From NCBI GenBank assembly GCA_951213105.1, contig OX578153.1:53350520-53414519 (forward strand): DNA of 64,000 bases, in the 5' to 3' direction. How positions within the stretch are numbered: the stretch's first letter is position 1; each line of letters opens with the position of its first letter. A program made the translations under genes and the position numbers. The stretch is from Amaurobius ferox (lineage: Eukaryota; Arthropoda; Arachnida; Araneae; Amaurobiidae). The notes below the pieces were generated by a model that worked only from the letters and a program-made list of their open reading frames with translations, did no database searches and was not told where the DNA came from. Shown piece after piece: positions 21,026 to 34,216 of the stretch.

Positions 21026-21627
21026 AGCAAGGTTCTTTACATTGGCGCCCGAAGAAATCAACCCTGCTGGTCAGTGCAAAGATGTCGGAAATCTGAAGAA
21101 CCCTGACCGTGCGACTCACATAGTGGGTTTAGAGTAGCTAGCTGCACGGCCGGGAAAGGATGATACCTTCTGCACTCAGGAGATACCCAAGTTCAACCAT
21201 CCCGCCAAACGAACATTAATTTAGGCCTAAAAAGATAACAATTGATGAAAAATATTGTGGTTAAACAGACAGTTTTGCATTATATTTGAACTTCACAAGT
21301 ACGTCCATTTCCAAAAATGGGAAAAGGGTTAATGCGAATATAGATAAAACGATCATTGAAAAATGAAATTTAGAGGTCTGAGGTCTAAAAGGGACCCTAG
21401 TACGACTAGTACGGATTCAGTGGACTCTGGAATATTGAGCGCCGATTTTAAATTGAGAGGATGACAACCACGAAGGCTACTAACCTGGGTAAAAATAGTA
21501 ATAGTAGGAGGCTATCCTGTGGTAAAAATAGCAGGAGGTGGGCACCCAGATGGACAGTTGCCAGCCAATCTGACAGTAGAGGGTGAAGAATACAGAGTCC
21601 ACTTAGACGACAAGGACTTGCAATTTC

Positions 21628-21694
21628 GTCCCAGTAGCTCAACGGAAGAGCGTCGGCAAGTTCGGAGATCCAGGGTTTGAATCCAGGCTGGGGC
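21628..21694 (+). repeat. tRNA-like sequence 2, plus member of a convergent pair
   Basis: Starts GTCCCAGTAGCTCAACGG (A box), contains GGGTTTGAATCC (B-box-like) and ends CTGGGGC, which pairs with GTCCCAG with one G-U. A few bases are missing in the anticodon region. The copy 2 equivalent is 37,580-37,650. Confidence 0.6.
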
Positions 21695-21773
21695 AACAAG
21701 GTTCTTTACACAGGGTTCACAGGAGTCCCCTTAATCACCTCAATAATGTTATAAGGATACAGAGAAGCTTGCT

Positions 21774-21844
21774 GCTCCTACAGGGAATAGAAGCACGGAT
21801 TTTCGCACTAAGCAGCAGATGCGCTACCGTTGAACAACAGGGAC
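21774..21844 (-). repeat. tRNA-like sequence 3, minus member of the convergent pair
   Basis: On the minus strand it reads GTCCCTGTTGTTCAACGG at the D arm and CTTCTATTCC at the T arm. It faces sequence 2 with a 79-nt gap; the same geometry is kept in copy 2 (37,730-37,800). Confidence 0.5.
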
Positions 21845-22227
21845 GGGACAGGAAACTTGTATCATCGAAATAGATTCTGCAATACAAGATCGTTAATATA
21901 TACGTAGGGTCTATTTATAGAAAAAGACCATGGCAGCTGAAATAAAAGTTAAAAAAAATCAGGCTTAAAGAAAAATCAAGGCTTAACTGTATAGTGCTAG
22001 TGCTTGCATATGGTACATTTACGTCTTGTACATATTTAACGACCATATTCGTCATAGACACGTATTAGTGTTGTAAATAATGTAAAGGAATGATTCGGAT
22101 CAGTCATTGAAATAGCTTTTTTGAATGAAGTTCTTTCAACTTTCCTCTTAGCTGATATTAAAAATGAGAAAATGCTGAATAATCGTGGAATTTTTGGAAT
22201 AGTGGTGATTTGATAGCCACCGAGCAT

Positions 22228-23264
22228 AGTTTTCTGCCTTAATTAAGTATAGCAGAAATTGCATTCTTATAAATTAATGGTTGTAACTAGATTTCTTCTA
22301 GATGTAGCTTTGCGGCGAACGTTGGCGAGTGCTCGTCAGAAATTATTTTATGATTTAGAGAATCAGTAGATATTTATGAAATGTAATTCTATAAATAATG
22401 TAGCAAATGTAAATTGTTTATATAAAATTAACGAAAATTATTTTGTATAAAATGTTCACTAAAATATATTTAAAAATACTTTTGAATAAATATCGATGAA
22501 TAACAGTTATTTTTTCGCAAAGTTCTCCATTAAATTGTATCGTAAAAATAAAATAAAGCTACTTTAACATTCTTTTGCAATCAGAATTAATAACTCTGTA
22601 GACAGGTGTTTAATTTTATAATTCGTTTTTTTTAAATTGTTAACGAAAAAGGAAAAAGAACTAAATTTTGATGAAATATTTTAATCAATTAAAAAAGTAC
22701 AACAAAATATGAGAAATTTCTTTTTATTCTTACATTTTCATTGTTTGTATTAAATGGAATTCCACGGATATGCTGTTAACATTGATATCATGTGCAAACG
22801 ATATTTAAATACATTTAGGCAGTTCATTAAATATTTCATTAATTTCTATATTATACTTAATTTCTTATAATGAAAATGTAAATGTACATACGTAGGAGAT
22901 CTAATTTGATTCTAAAAAATACAAATCATTGTAATTTAAATAAAATCATAACGTTTGTTAATAGCAGAAAATGCATATAAGTCAATTTATGTATTCTATT
23001 AATCAGGTTTAATATCTATTATAATTTACTAGCTGCGGTTTCCACTAAATATAGCCAACAGTTTTTTTATAAGCAATCAGTTTTAAAGTAATCAGCAACG
23101 CAAAAAGACAGAAGAAACAGCCGATCGCGAATTTTTTACTCACAATAGAATATGCTACTCCCTCGTCACTGAAAGATCGTATTCTGAAGTCCATAAACCC
23201 CTTTTCAAAAGTCGGAATGATCCAAGATCTGGGAGAAAATAAAAAGTGAAGTAGAATTAAAATT
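22228..23264. other. AT-rich unit sequence, no gene seen
   Basis: Shared with copy 2 (38,128-38,905) in collinear order, except for a stretch of roughly 300 bp near 22,170-22,490 present only here. No ORF, RNA or repeat structure recognised. Confidence 0.5.
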
Positions 23265-24298
23265 TTAATTAATAACTTTTGAAGTTTTTATCGAAATACA
23301 GTGCTTTTCAGTAATGCTTATAATAAAGTTACAATCTACTATTTAAATAATGAAATCAATATCCTCTTAAATTCGCAAATTTTGTTTTTAATATTTGAAT
23401 TACCACTTACACATGCGACAGATGTCTATGATTCCAATCTCCAATATTAGCTCATTTATAACTGGAATGCAGAATTGGGTCTTTGTTTACAATGTGTTTC
23501 AGAAGCTTTTGTTGTGATTTTTAAAAATCTGTACAACCACAACGACATCAAGAAAAAAGAACTGTAAATCCTGTTTCTAAAGTTTGTTTTTGTTTTACGT
23601 TCAAACAAAATATCAAGATTCTAACTTACGAGATTTTTGACTGAGGGGGATATCTGTTTCCATGCCCCCTCTATTTTTCTCTTAAAAGAGAGTTTTTTTT
23701 GCATATATTTAAAAATAGATTAAATTGTTCAAAACTTTCGGGTTACTCTCCGTATCAATTTTAATTTAATTTATTAATATTTTAATTAATAACTTTTGAA
23801 GTTTTTATCGAAATACAGTGCTTTTCAGTAATGCTTATAATAAAGTTACAATCTAATATTTAAGTAATGAAATCATTATCCTCTTAAATTCGCAAATTTT
23901 GTTTTTAATATTTTAATTACCACTTATACATGCTACAGATGTCTATGACTCCAATCTCCAATATTGGCTCATTGATAACTGGAATGCAGAATTGGGTCTT
24001 TGTTTTTAATGTATTTCAGCGGCTTTTTTCACGATTTTTAAAAATCTGTACAACCACAACGACAACAAGAAAAAAATAACTGCAAATCCTGTCTTCAAAG
24101 GCTTTAGGATTTTTTTTGTTTTATGTTCAAACAAAATATCAAGATTCTAAATTCCGAGATTTTTGACTAAGGAGATAGATTTTCCCCTATTCCCTCTATT
24201 TTTCCTCTAAAAAGAGATGTTTTCTTGCAGATATTTAAAAATACATTACATTGTTCGAAACTTTCGAGTTACTCTCCGTACCGATGGCTATATTAAAA
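23265..24298. repeat. 517-bp tandem duplication
   Basis: The stretch beginning AATAACTTTTGAAGTTTTTA at 23,271 recurs at 23,788, with collinear similarity to about 24,298. The equivalent position in copy 2 (38,917) has only one copy, so the duplication is specific to this unit. Confidence 0.8.
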
Positions 24299-24769
24299 AA
24301 AAAAAAAAAAAAGCACGAGTTCTTAGCCAAGTAAAAGCTTTGGAATAGAGGGGATTCTACAAACATATGAATATACAAATGTACAAACATACGCGATTAT
24401 CTTTTAGCAAAATATTACTTTTGTTGATGAATTATATCTTCTAGAATGTGTATCATACGTTTTATTTGAACCTAGTTACTTTTAAATAGAATATGTATTA
24501 CTTAGTGGGAATGTATTAAAAAAAAAACTTATATTATTTTGAAAGTTATAGTAACATTTTAGAGTGAGCTAGCTCTAAAATTTCTCTATGCATTGATTAC
24601 ATGGACGACTGTGTCTGAGTTTGTATTATAAATATATTATAAATATATTAATCATTTTTGGGGAACAAAAACAACCTGTATCATTAGAATAAAAATCAGG
24701 CGTCTGGATAGTTGCCTGGATACTTTTATTGGTGTGACTGCTATGTCGTATTATGAAGAAGGATTCCCC

Positions 24770-25555
24770 ATTTTACTTTACTTATAATAAAGAAAGGGAA
24801 ATACATAGTAATGTATGGAGAAATCATTTGCATCGTGTCGAAATTTGGAACTCAAGTTTTTGACGGTTTTTTACGTTTCGCGAACTTTAGATTCTAGTGC
24901 TGGCAAGAACTTTTTCGTAGACCGGAAGGAAAATTCTGTCGGATCTTCCACGACCCGGGTTTGAAACCCCTTGTTCTAGAACGCGAAACAGCCGCTTTTA
25001 ACGTGACTCCTAGGTGTGTGTCTGTGTAATGTATGTATGCACTCTAACTCAAACTGTTCCAGGGTATTTCAATATTTGCCGCCAAGTCATTTACGAACTC
25101 CGGTTCATGTTTCTATTTTGGTGCGATTCGTAAAAATAAAACCTGCTTTTCTTACTAAATGGCCCTCAAAAATCATAAAAATCTGAAATAAAAGAGTAAA
25201 TATGCTTAAATGCATTAATTAAATGATTATAGAATACTTAATTTCTGACGCTAAAACGAATAAGATCAGCCCCATTTCCCTAGGATGAACCATTTCCGAT
25301 ATATTTATGTTTTGTTTTGTAAATTTTCCGAGCTGGCGACGTTTTATAATGTTATAGGTTATGAGATATGTTTTAAATTATGAATTAAATAGAATCTTAA
25401 AATATCATTTTAAAATGTCATGTTTAAAAATATTATTTGTAATCAGATAATTATAATTTTGTGCAATTGAACTTAAATTAATGAATTATGAAAAAAGAAG
25501 AAAATTGAATTTGATCCTATAGAGAAAATCGCATGTTAACCCACATCAGATTTTT
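24770..25555 (+). repeat. Second hairpin-ended repeat, copy 2 version
   Basis: Collinear with 3,591-4,350, ending in CACATCAGATTTTTG near 25,552. Confidence 0.55.
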
Positions 25556-25739
25556 GTTCTTCAAAATTGGTTGATACTGTTACTAATGTGTTTTATGCTG
25601 TGTATTAACAAACAATTTTACTTTATGCTAGTTTTTGCAGCAGCTTGAAGAATTTATTTTAAATTGAATCCCCATACTGAATTTTTTTATTTACAAGTTG
25701 AAAAATACATAGAAGTAAAAGAAAGATACCCTAGAAAAT

Positions 25740-26118
25740 GATTTGTTTCAGATCACATTTTACAACTTATGTTACTGATATCTTTGAAATACAAAATGTG
25801 TTAACATTTTTATTACATAATTTCTTTTGGGTCATCAAACAAATTAAGTTGGTAAGAAGTTGCAGCTCACATTTCATACTTTATTTTACTAATATTTTTA
25901 AAATAAAAAATGTGTTAACATCTTTAGTACATAATTTCTTTTGGGTCACCAAACTATTTAAGTCGGTAAAAAATTACAGTACATATTTTACAATTTATTT
26001 TACTAAAATTTTTGAAATAAAAAACGTGTTAACATCTTTATTACATAATTTCTTTTGGGTCATCAAAGAGTATAAGTCGATAAAATGCAAAACAATTTGT
26101 GGAAGCAAAATATCTTAA
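25740..26118. repeat. 114-bp tandem repeat, copy 2 version
   Basis: Three units at 25,754, 25,868 and about 25,980. Because 114 is 38 codons, one plus-strand frame (25,738-26,118) stays open through all three as a repeated HNFFWV protein pattern. There is no start context or domain, so it is considered repeat-derived. Confidence 0.8.
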
Positions 26119-27302
26119 GTAGGTCAATTTTTCATTGGCATGTAGATGAAAATGCATTATAACAAATCAACGTTAATGAAATGTTCAAAAAATTGATGCC
26201 AAAATATGAATTTTTACGTCCTTGAATGCTTCGTGAAAATTTTACTTTTCCCTCTATTCCCTCTATTTACTTTACACACGAGGTCATTGTTTATAATCTG
26301 CAACATTGTTTATAATCTAGTCCTAACTAGAGAAGGACCCGAACCTTCAACCATTGAATGTCGTGACCAGAGATGTCAAGACTCGAGACAAAATTCGCTA
26401 CATGAGTACATGAGAATATAAATAATATCGAATATGAATGATAAGTCGAATGAATGTGAACGTCAAGTAATATTGAAAGTTCAATAAAACCTTACATCCA
26501 ATGTTATTTTAAATGAAAACGAAATAATGTAACTTGAAAACTGAAATATTTGCTTTCGCTCTCTACAGAAAATTAATATCTTATCAAATTTTCTTGAAAT
26601 ATCAAACTTAATACTTTTTATATATCTGTTACTTTCTCTACAATACATTGTAGTATATAGGGAAAATATTGGAATTGTGTCGAAAATTGAAATACGAAGG
26701 ATCTACACGTTTTGGAAATTCTAGATTAGAGGACACAAAAAGTATAGATCTATGGAAAACTTGAGTTTTGATACGATTCCAATATTTTCCCTATACATTT
26801 CCATGCATTGAAGAGAAAGTATCCGTGCAACCTTAGATAACTAAATTCAATTTAATGCATTATGTTAGAAGAAATTGATTTGAATCCATAACTAGAGTCA
26901 GGTGCTTCGCGGCAGATTATTTTTCATATATAGTATTAAACTTTATTTCATTTCTGAAGTTTAAGATTTAATTTTTTTTAAAGCTTATTTCTAAACTGTT
27001 GGAGAAAGCTTATAGCTTTAACAATACCTGAAGTTTCACATAGATGGATTTCGCTAAAACCTTGGACTTAAGACATCTGTTGCAGACAGATATGATGGAT
27101 AGTTCTATATTTTTAAGGATGATAACAGAATTAGGTAATATATAAGTGTTTGTAAAGCCAATCGATAAAAACCTTTCAGATAAAGTCAGGAGTAAATTAC
27201 CCCAGTCAGGGGTAAATTTATGATTTCTTTTACCTCAGTCAAAGGCGGACTCCTCGGCAGCGCCTACAATCTTCTTTCCGCAACGACATATTTATTAAAA
27301 AA

Positions 27303-28249
27303 ATCTGATGTGGGCAGCTCATGACTTTTCTTATATAATGCAATGAATTTACTACTTCAGCAGCAAAAAAAGGTATTCTTATAACGCATACTTATATTCT
27401 TTCCAAGATATTGAATTTTCGTCTATCAATCGCCATTCTCATTGATTTAGCGTCATTTTTATCCATTTGGTGAAATTTTCGTTAATTTGGCAGCATTTAA
27501 AAAGTCGCCAAGTTGGCAATATTCCGCCAAATTCGTCGCCAAAATCTCGCAAGCGTTATGGACGGAGAAATAAGTTATTCTTATAGTAGATAAATGACTA
27601 TTGGAGTTCAAATACAAATGTAGGAATCTATCTTTTCTCATGAATGGAACGAGCTAGTAGATCCACGAAAATGATGTCATCAAATTTATCGCATGATATT
27701 ACGTATGAAATGTGAACATGTTCCTCAAAAGTTAATATATTTTTTTTAATTCAGAGGATTTTTTGATAAATTTATATGAAAAATGTGCAATATCTAGAGA
27801 ACTGTTCTTACTAGCGTTCTAAAGTTTATGTCAATCGTTTTCTAAGGAAAAATTACATAAGAAATGTTTAATTGCGTAACTTTATTAAAGGTTTTGATTT
27901 TTTGATGGTTTTTTTCAAAATTTCATTCGAAAATTTAGGCAGGTTCTGAACATTCGATTGCGTTAAAAGCAATAAGCTTCCAGTATTCACGGATTGTGAT
28001 TTTGGTACCAAATTTCGTTCGAATCGCTAAATTCGTTCGTGAGTTATCGTCTCCATAGACTCACTGACACACACACATAAATTAACACACACACACACAC
28101 ACACGCACATGCACAAACATCACCTCAATAATGTTCGATTAGTGCTCAGGGAAGCTTGAAACGTGCTCACCCGTCGAAAACTCGAATTCGAATTTTCAAC
28201 CTCGTCACAAAACTTTCCTTATACATTTTGTATATAAGGAAAGTAATTA
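27303..28249 (-). mobile_element. Dispersed hairpin-ended repeat, inverted copy in unit 2
   Basis: Collinear with 7,816-8,747 of copy 1, including the flanking TTATTAAAAAAATCTGATGTG and the terminal palindrome at 28,216-28,247. It therefore inserted before the copy 1/copy 2 split, or was lost from copy 3. Confidence 0.65.
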
Positions 28250-28799
28250 ATTCAAAACCTCTTAAATTACGTCTGATAACATTTCGTTAAATTTCACAAT
28301 TGCACTTGAATTGCACACCTAATTCATTTTTATACTATGTAACTACTTTTTTTTACTTGTTCTGAAAAGTTCATACTTTTATCAGAATTATTTTTTTCTC
28401 TTTAAATTTACTGCTAATGTTTTGTTAGTGTTATTTTTTCTTTTTCAAGTATAATGTATTTTGTTATGCATTTTATTAGTTTTCTTTTATATTTTATTTA
28501 TTCCATTGTTATAGAACTATGTCGGCCATTATGTCACAAAAACGAATTTATTTAACATACTATCTTCGAGTTTTACATTTTAAACATTTGTATGACGTAA
28601 ACATGTGGACATTTCAATACATCTGTACATTAAAATTTTAAGGCGGAGCCCAGTTTTTAAAGTCTGAGAAATAGTTTCAGTTCCAGGCAACATGTCTACA
28701 ACATCATCCGACAGCAAAAGTCTTTATAAAATCACCATAAGAACGTTTTGATACAAAATCATGCTCTATGGAGATCCCACTTAAGTTTGTCAATCTTTG

Positions 28800-29041
28800 T
28801 TGGACAACTGTGATTCGCCGTATGTTTTGATAAGCTTCATTTTACTAAGGATTCCTTCATTGGAGACAACCGAAAAATTTTACAATTTAAAATTTTTACC
28901 GACCCTCGAAAATATTAAGATTTGTTCCGACCCCACGCCGTGAATTTTCAAAATAACTTCCCCGAGTGTGCCTCGGTCCTATTTTTTAAGAATACATTGT
29001 AGCCTGGCTATAGCTAAAAAGCTGTTGTCTCGTATCATGAT
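28800..29041 (-). pseudogene. hAT-type transposase C-terminal relic, copy 2 (broken)
   Basis: Aligns with the minus-strand frame at 9,300-9,545 but contains indels, for example CGCCGTATG where copy 1 has CGCCGATATG near 9,316, so it is no longer open. Confidence 0.5.
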
Positions 29042-29798
29042 CACAATGTCCCATTTAAGGAATTACACATAAATTATATTAAATATTACATGCAACGACT
29101 CAATTCAGTGGGTGAATGTTACGAAGAGCAATGTTCTTTTTGGACTTCAGAATGTCCTCGAATAAATAAGTCTTCCATTTCCTATCTGATATTATAATTT
29201 TTCTGTATTCGGTTGTGATTTTCCCATCTGCGTTGTTTATACAGAGCAAGTTTTACTGCATTATATTGGATAGGGAGAATTTCATCCCTATATTGAGAAT
29301 GTTGTTTTATACGTAAATTCAAAATTTTCTGTTCGGTTATTACTATTCGTTCGTTTGTTACTATTTCTATTATTACTTAATATGGGACAGAGTTACTTTC
29401 ATCCGTATATTGAGATGTTTACATTTTGAACATTTTTTGGCTTTTTTATATATTTTTACCTATCCCGACTAAACCCGATATTTTTTCTAAGTTGGCTCGA
29501 ACCCGGTCTGTCCGAGGACCGGGTCGGGCTTAAGCTTACTGGTCGAGTCTGGCAACAGCAGACTTCGACCGCAAAGTCGTATTCTATTTCTGTTAAATGT
29601 ATTGTGGTAAAGGCCAGGCAACAATTTCTGCTTGTCTTCTTTCCTTATGTGTATTAGTTTAAGTATTATTGCAGAAATTAACACATAAAAGCACATGGAT
29701 TTTTTTAATGTTTTGGCTCCTTGACGAATTTTAAAGAAGCTTTTGATTAGCGGAAATTTTGAAAACTAAGATATTTCTAGGATGGTTTAAATTGCCGT

Positions 29799-30027
29799 GA
29801 TGGAAGTGATTTTATTCGTTTTATCATCAAAAGTTATGATTAATAATGAGCACTTAATACACTTAAGCACATTTCTTCTTATATCTTTTTTAATTATTGT
29901 TTTTAATATAAAAAAATGCAGTGTTAAATTTCCGCCTAATGTACCAAAATATTATCATCCCCAGGATAGCGCATAGGTGAATAAATTACAAAATTTCATG
30001 AACTTGATTAGGACAGTAAGATTGTCG
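29799..30027 (+). pseudogene. Small membrane-protein-like ORF, copy 2 (in-frame stop)
   Basis: Matches the 79-codon frame of copy 3 at 49,649. It has a hydrophobic segment, then KFPPNVPKYYHPQDSA followed by TAG, then continues VNKLQNFMN. No family recognised. Confidence 0.3.
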
Positions 30028-30328
30028 GTGATTTAAAAGACCTTATGTCAGAACCTATTTAGGACAATTTTCGATTGAGACGACTATGTTCAACTCGAAG
30101 TACCATATAATGTCATACAAAATAAAATTCATAAAAATGCTTCTGTTTAATTTTTTAAGAGTTTCCCTATATTTTGCAGTTTTAAATTTTAGCTTTAAAT
30201 ACAGTATTTGAAGTTATACCGAATCATAAGAAAACTTTAAGTTCTGTTTCTGTTTTTTCACAAGATTGAAACTTGACACTTTGTAAGGACAGTCATGCGC
30301 TGGACACATAAAACTGTTAATTACACTT

Positions 30329-30631
30329 TTGCTCAGCACGCTCTATATTTATGACTGCATTTCAAGAATCTTATTCAAACGAGTTGCCACACGTAAATTT
30401 GCTGCAGACATAAACACAGAACACAACATTTTGTTACTCTGCGATTTAGCGACTAATAAAGCCATTCAAGTCATATTTCTGAATTCTTCAAGTCAATCAA
30501 TATCTTCAAGTCAATCAAGTCAATCAATTAGTCAATCAATTTCTTCAAGTCATTCAATTAGAGACATATTTCTGAAAAACATTAATTCAAAATCTGTATA
30601 TCGGGTTCTTAAACCAAGATGCCAGATGTAA
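30329..30631 (+). other. Unrecognised open frame with a copy-specific CAAGTCAAT expansion
   Basis: 100 codons from a TTG. The same frame is open in copy 3 at 50,187-50,411 (74 codons), which lacks the roughly 75-bp Ser/Gln-rich stretch made from CAAGTCAAT repeats (30,466-30,560). Near-identity of the two N-terminal 50 residues reflects unit duplication. No domain recognised; coding status doubtful. Confidence 0.25.
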
Positions 30632-33528
30632 TTAGATTAAATTAAGGAAATGCGCTGAATCGAAAAGATTTGAGATGAGCGTCGGTGTTTTACTCTTTCT
30701 TCATTTTCGACATTCTTGGGCCAGCCGAGAACCACCGCTTGAAGAATGCGGAGGAATTTGAACACCTAATATAATTTTTTCGCAAGAAGTTTTAATGTCC
30801 ATTGCCTTAAGTATGTTACTTGAGTGCGTTTGACATTATTCAAATGGAAATTGCATATAGAATTCGGGAATTAAGAGCTGTTTCGGAAATCAATTCAATA
30901 TAAAGTTTCTCAGATTTTCCCTATAATTACGAATTCGTGTTAAAATAAAAATAGTAACAGCATAAGTAGTCGAAGGAAAAGAAAACTATCAAACGATTTT
31001 TGAGGCAAAATGCAGCTTTCTTCTTGAGATAAAAGGAAAGAGTAACCACACTATCATAGGCAAGAAGGAGTCTCCGTTAGTAATTGATTAATTCGCTTGA
31101 GCAAGACAATCGTTACCAATAAAGAAATATGAGAATAAACAAGATGAATTATATATGGGAAAATATTATATGCTTTTATACTAGGTTTTCTGTTTTAAAT
31201 TTTTTTATTTTTCCCTGGGTTAGGAGAAACTATTTTATTATAGACACCGTTTTGGCTATGGTGTGGTTGCTCTGATTTTTATTTTTATTTTCATCCGGTT
31301 GATTTGAGCCTCAAAAATCGGTTGATACTTTTAATCAACAACATATGCTGTTGCTAATGAAGCAATTTTTGATAAGTTTATCCTAAAAATGCTGTTTCAG
31401 TGAATTTTTGTATAAACTTGTACTTTTGTGCATACTTCAAAAGCCAAGTTTAGAAAAGAAAGAGTGTGTTCGAAAGGGAGAAAAAACTACTGAATTTTCA
31501 AATTTGAGAAGTTAAGAAAACTGTTTGACCTATTTTAGCATAGATAATTACATGTCTCTGCAAATTGTGCCGTTGCGTCTGCTGGAAGACTTAAAATTTA
31601 ATTGTTACAAAATTTGATTTTTAGGAAAGTTATGTGGCTCTCTGGAACCAGCACCGTTATAGCACAAATAACAGAAATGAAGTAGATTACTTTCACAATA
31701 CACACAAAAATGCTAAGAAAACGTAACTATAATTTACGTGTATAAAGACATCAAAGAAAGTTCCGTTGGATAGTTTCTATTAAAGAAATGAAACTTCTAC
31801 CGAATTGGTCTTTTATCTTTCATGAACCAAGGGCTACATGTGAGTCAGTTATTGGTTCGCGGACAGCACATAAAAATACATATGCAGGTATACGCACTCA
31901 CATGCACAACTGTACGCAAATATATGCACTCATATGCACAAATGTACTCAAGCATATGCATTAATATTCACAAATGTACCCAAGAAGAGTTATTGCAACG
32001 AAAATTGAGCGTTACATAAATGAAAAAGGAATGATGTCCAATACGCTTTCGTTAAGATATTAACGAGCAGATTTTATGAATTTCTACGAAATGAAAAGGT
32101 CAATATAGGAAAGCTAACAACAATTTAAATTTTAATTTAGTATAAGGGAACTTAAGTTGGCTTACTTTATCTGTCGTCTAACGAATGCTTTTGAAGATTG
32201 ATGATGACAGTAATTACACGAATATTTAACAAAATCGGCGGGCATCTTGTTATAAATGCTCCGATGAAAAATATAGTATATTTTTATAAATTTATAAAAT
32301 TTGTATATTTATCTACCGTAAATAACTTCATGGAACATTTTATTAAATGTAAAATTTCGTCTAATTAAGTATTCAAAGATTGTTTAAGCCTCCAGTTGGC
32401 AAGCTGCTCCAAATGGTGGCGGTTTGCAAGAATTTAAAATTGTTAAACGACAGTTCTGCTAAAGTGCAAGCAAATTGGTGGTAAAAGCTGCTGCACTTGG
32501 TTCGATAACCCGTGTCCCTACAAAAATTTATGTTTTTCAATAATTTGCCATGTACCAAACAAATGATTGACGGATATCTAGAAGGGTTAGGCGTTCGTAT
32601 TCACTGAAGTTTTTCATTTTCATAGCACATTTAAAAATTTTTTCTTAGAATGCAAATTTAAATTGCCAATGCTGAAATTCATCATTAATGAAATTTCATT
32701 TTCTTGATACATTGACAAAATAAGTACATTAGTACAAATGTTTTCCCGGAAATGGAAAAATCTAAGTTACCCTTAAGTTCTCTATTCATTTTGAAAATTT
32801 TTGAATTTCACAAATTTTAAAGAAATGAATGTATTTATAAAAATTTTATCAAGTGCGAATCTTATACAATTTTATAGGGAGTGACCTCTTTCTTGAAACA
32901 GCACTTAATGTCTTTCAAAAGACTAAAATTTTACATTTCACAATGAATTTATTTTCTATTTTCTAGATAAAAATATTAATAATTTTAAGTATAATTTATA
33001 CTGAAATTTAGTGGATACTTTTAATATGCTAAAACCCCTTTTATATATTTTAAAATAATACAAAGCGAATTATACTTCTGATAAAGATCGCTTTCGAATG
33101 ATTCACATAGTTCTAGAATATTAATAGATGTAACTTTTTATGAAAGTGCAAATCATACAGATATTTTGTGGGCTATTTTCAAACTATATCTTATTGTTTT
33201 TTTACACTTCTTAAAAGACGTACAAAAATGATAATGATGATAAAAGACCTTCTATCAAAGTTGTGTGCTTGATCTTTTTGCTATATGTTATTGTATTTTT
33301 GAAACAATAAGCCAAAATCTGCTACTGATATTTGTACTGCAATTTTCTGATAAAACTTTAAAAATTAATATCTTCATTTTATATATTTTTTCTGAAAATG
33401 CAAATCGAGCAGAAATTTGGTGGGCGTGTTTAACATACTAAAACTATATATTTTAAAGGAATATTTCACAGTGCAATTCTCTATCCGATTGTAATTCATC
33501 TACCTCGGTTTTTTGTATAGAGCAAATT

Positions 33529-33828
33529 TTGTTATTTAATATGGGACTGAGTGGTTTTAATTCGCCTTTTGAGAATTATATTTCATATGTAATTTCAATG
33601 TTTCTGTTCTTTTATTACTATTCATTCGTTTCTAACTCGTTTATTCTCTTTCGTTTTGCACTATTTATATTATTACGTAATATGGATATACTTTCTTCCG
33701 TTTCTTGTGAAATTTTTACTTTCTTTATATTAACTTCCGTTATAATATTAACGAGTCGATTTTATGAATTTCTACGTAATGAAAAGGAAAATTTAGAAAA
33801 GCTAACAACAATTTTAATTTCAATTTAG
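33529..33828 (+). other. Unrecognised hydrophobic open frame (99 codons)
   Basis: Starts with TTG at 33,529 (an ATG follows at 33,541) and is rich in Phe/Ile/Leu with several membrane-length segments. It ends with TSRFYEFLRNEKENLEKLTT. That C-terminal motif is also readable at about 10,480-10,560, 32,050-32,130, 51,800-51,880 and 53,330-53,400, sometimes with stops. It could be a decayed small membrane-protein exon or a chance frame in AT-rich sequence. Confidence 0.25.
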
Positions 33829-34216
33829 TATAAGGAAACATAAATTAGTTTGTTTTATTTGCCGTCTAGCGGATGTTTTTGAAGTTTGATATTGCCAATA
33901 ATTATACTAATATTTAATGAAACTGGCGGGCGTCTTGTAACAGAAGCTCAGCTGAACCCAGATTTTTGTTATGAATGTTTATAATTTGTATATTTAACTA
34001 TAATAAATAATTTTATTAAACATTTTATAAAGTGTAACATTTCATTTGCATAAGTTATCCGGTATATATGTACACGTTAATCCAGCTTGTAAGCTGCTCT
34101 GAATAGTGGCGGCTTGGAAGAAATTAAATTTATTAAAATGACCATCCGGCTAGAATTCAACCAGATAGGTATTAACGTTGTTTGATATCCTGTGTCTTTT
34201 CAAAAATCTCTACACT

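Larger units (their letters stand above)
1..24405 (+). repeat. Large tandem unit, copy 1 (left edge at or beyond window start)
   Basis: First of three direct copies of a long AT-rich non-coding unit. Anchors line up in order with copies 2 and 3: position 1 with 24,406 and 39,485; 3,470 with 24,650 and 43,370; 9,300 with 28,800 and 48,645; 20,024 with 32,275 and 52,015. This copy carries the SINE, a putative solo LTR and the foldback MULE. It lacks about 2.1 kb present in copy 2 (29,895-32,035), with the junction near 10,420-10,465. No host gene is recognisable. It could be a segmental duplication or part of a longer macrosatellite array; the window does not show the left end. Confidence 0.8.

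Noticed and set aside
25738..26118. 126-codon frame as a gene
   Set aside because: Open because the 114-bp repeat is a multiple of three; explained as a repeat.
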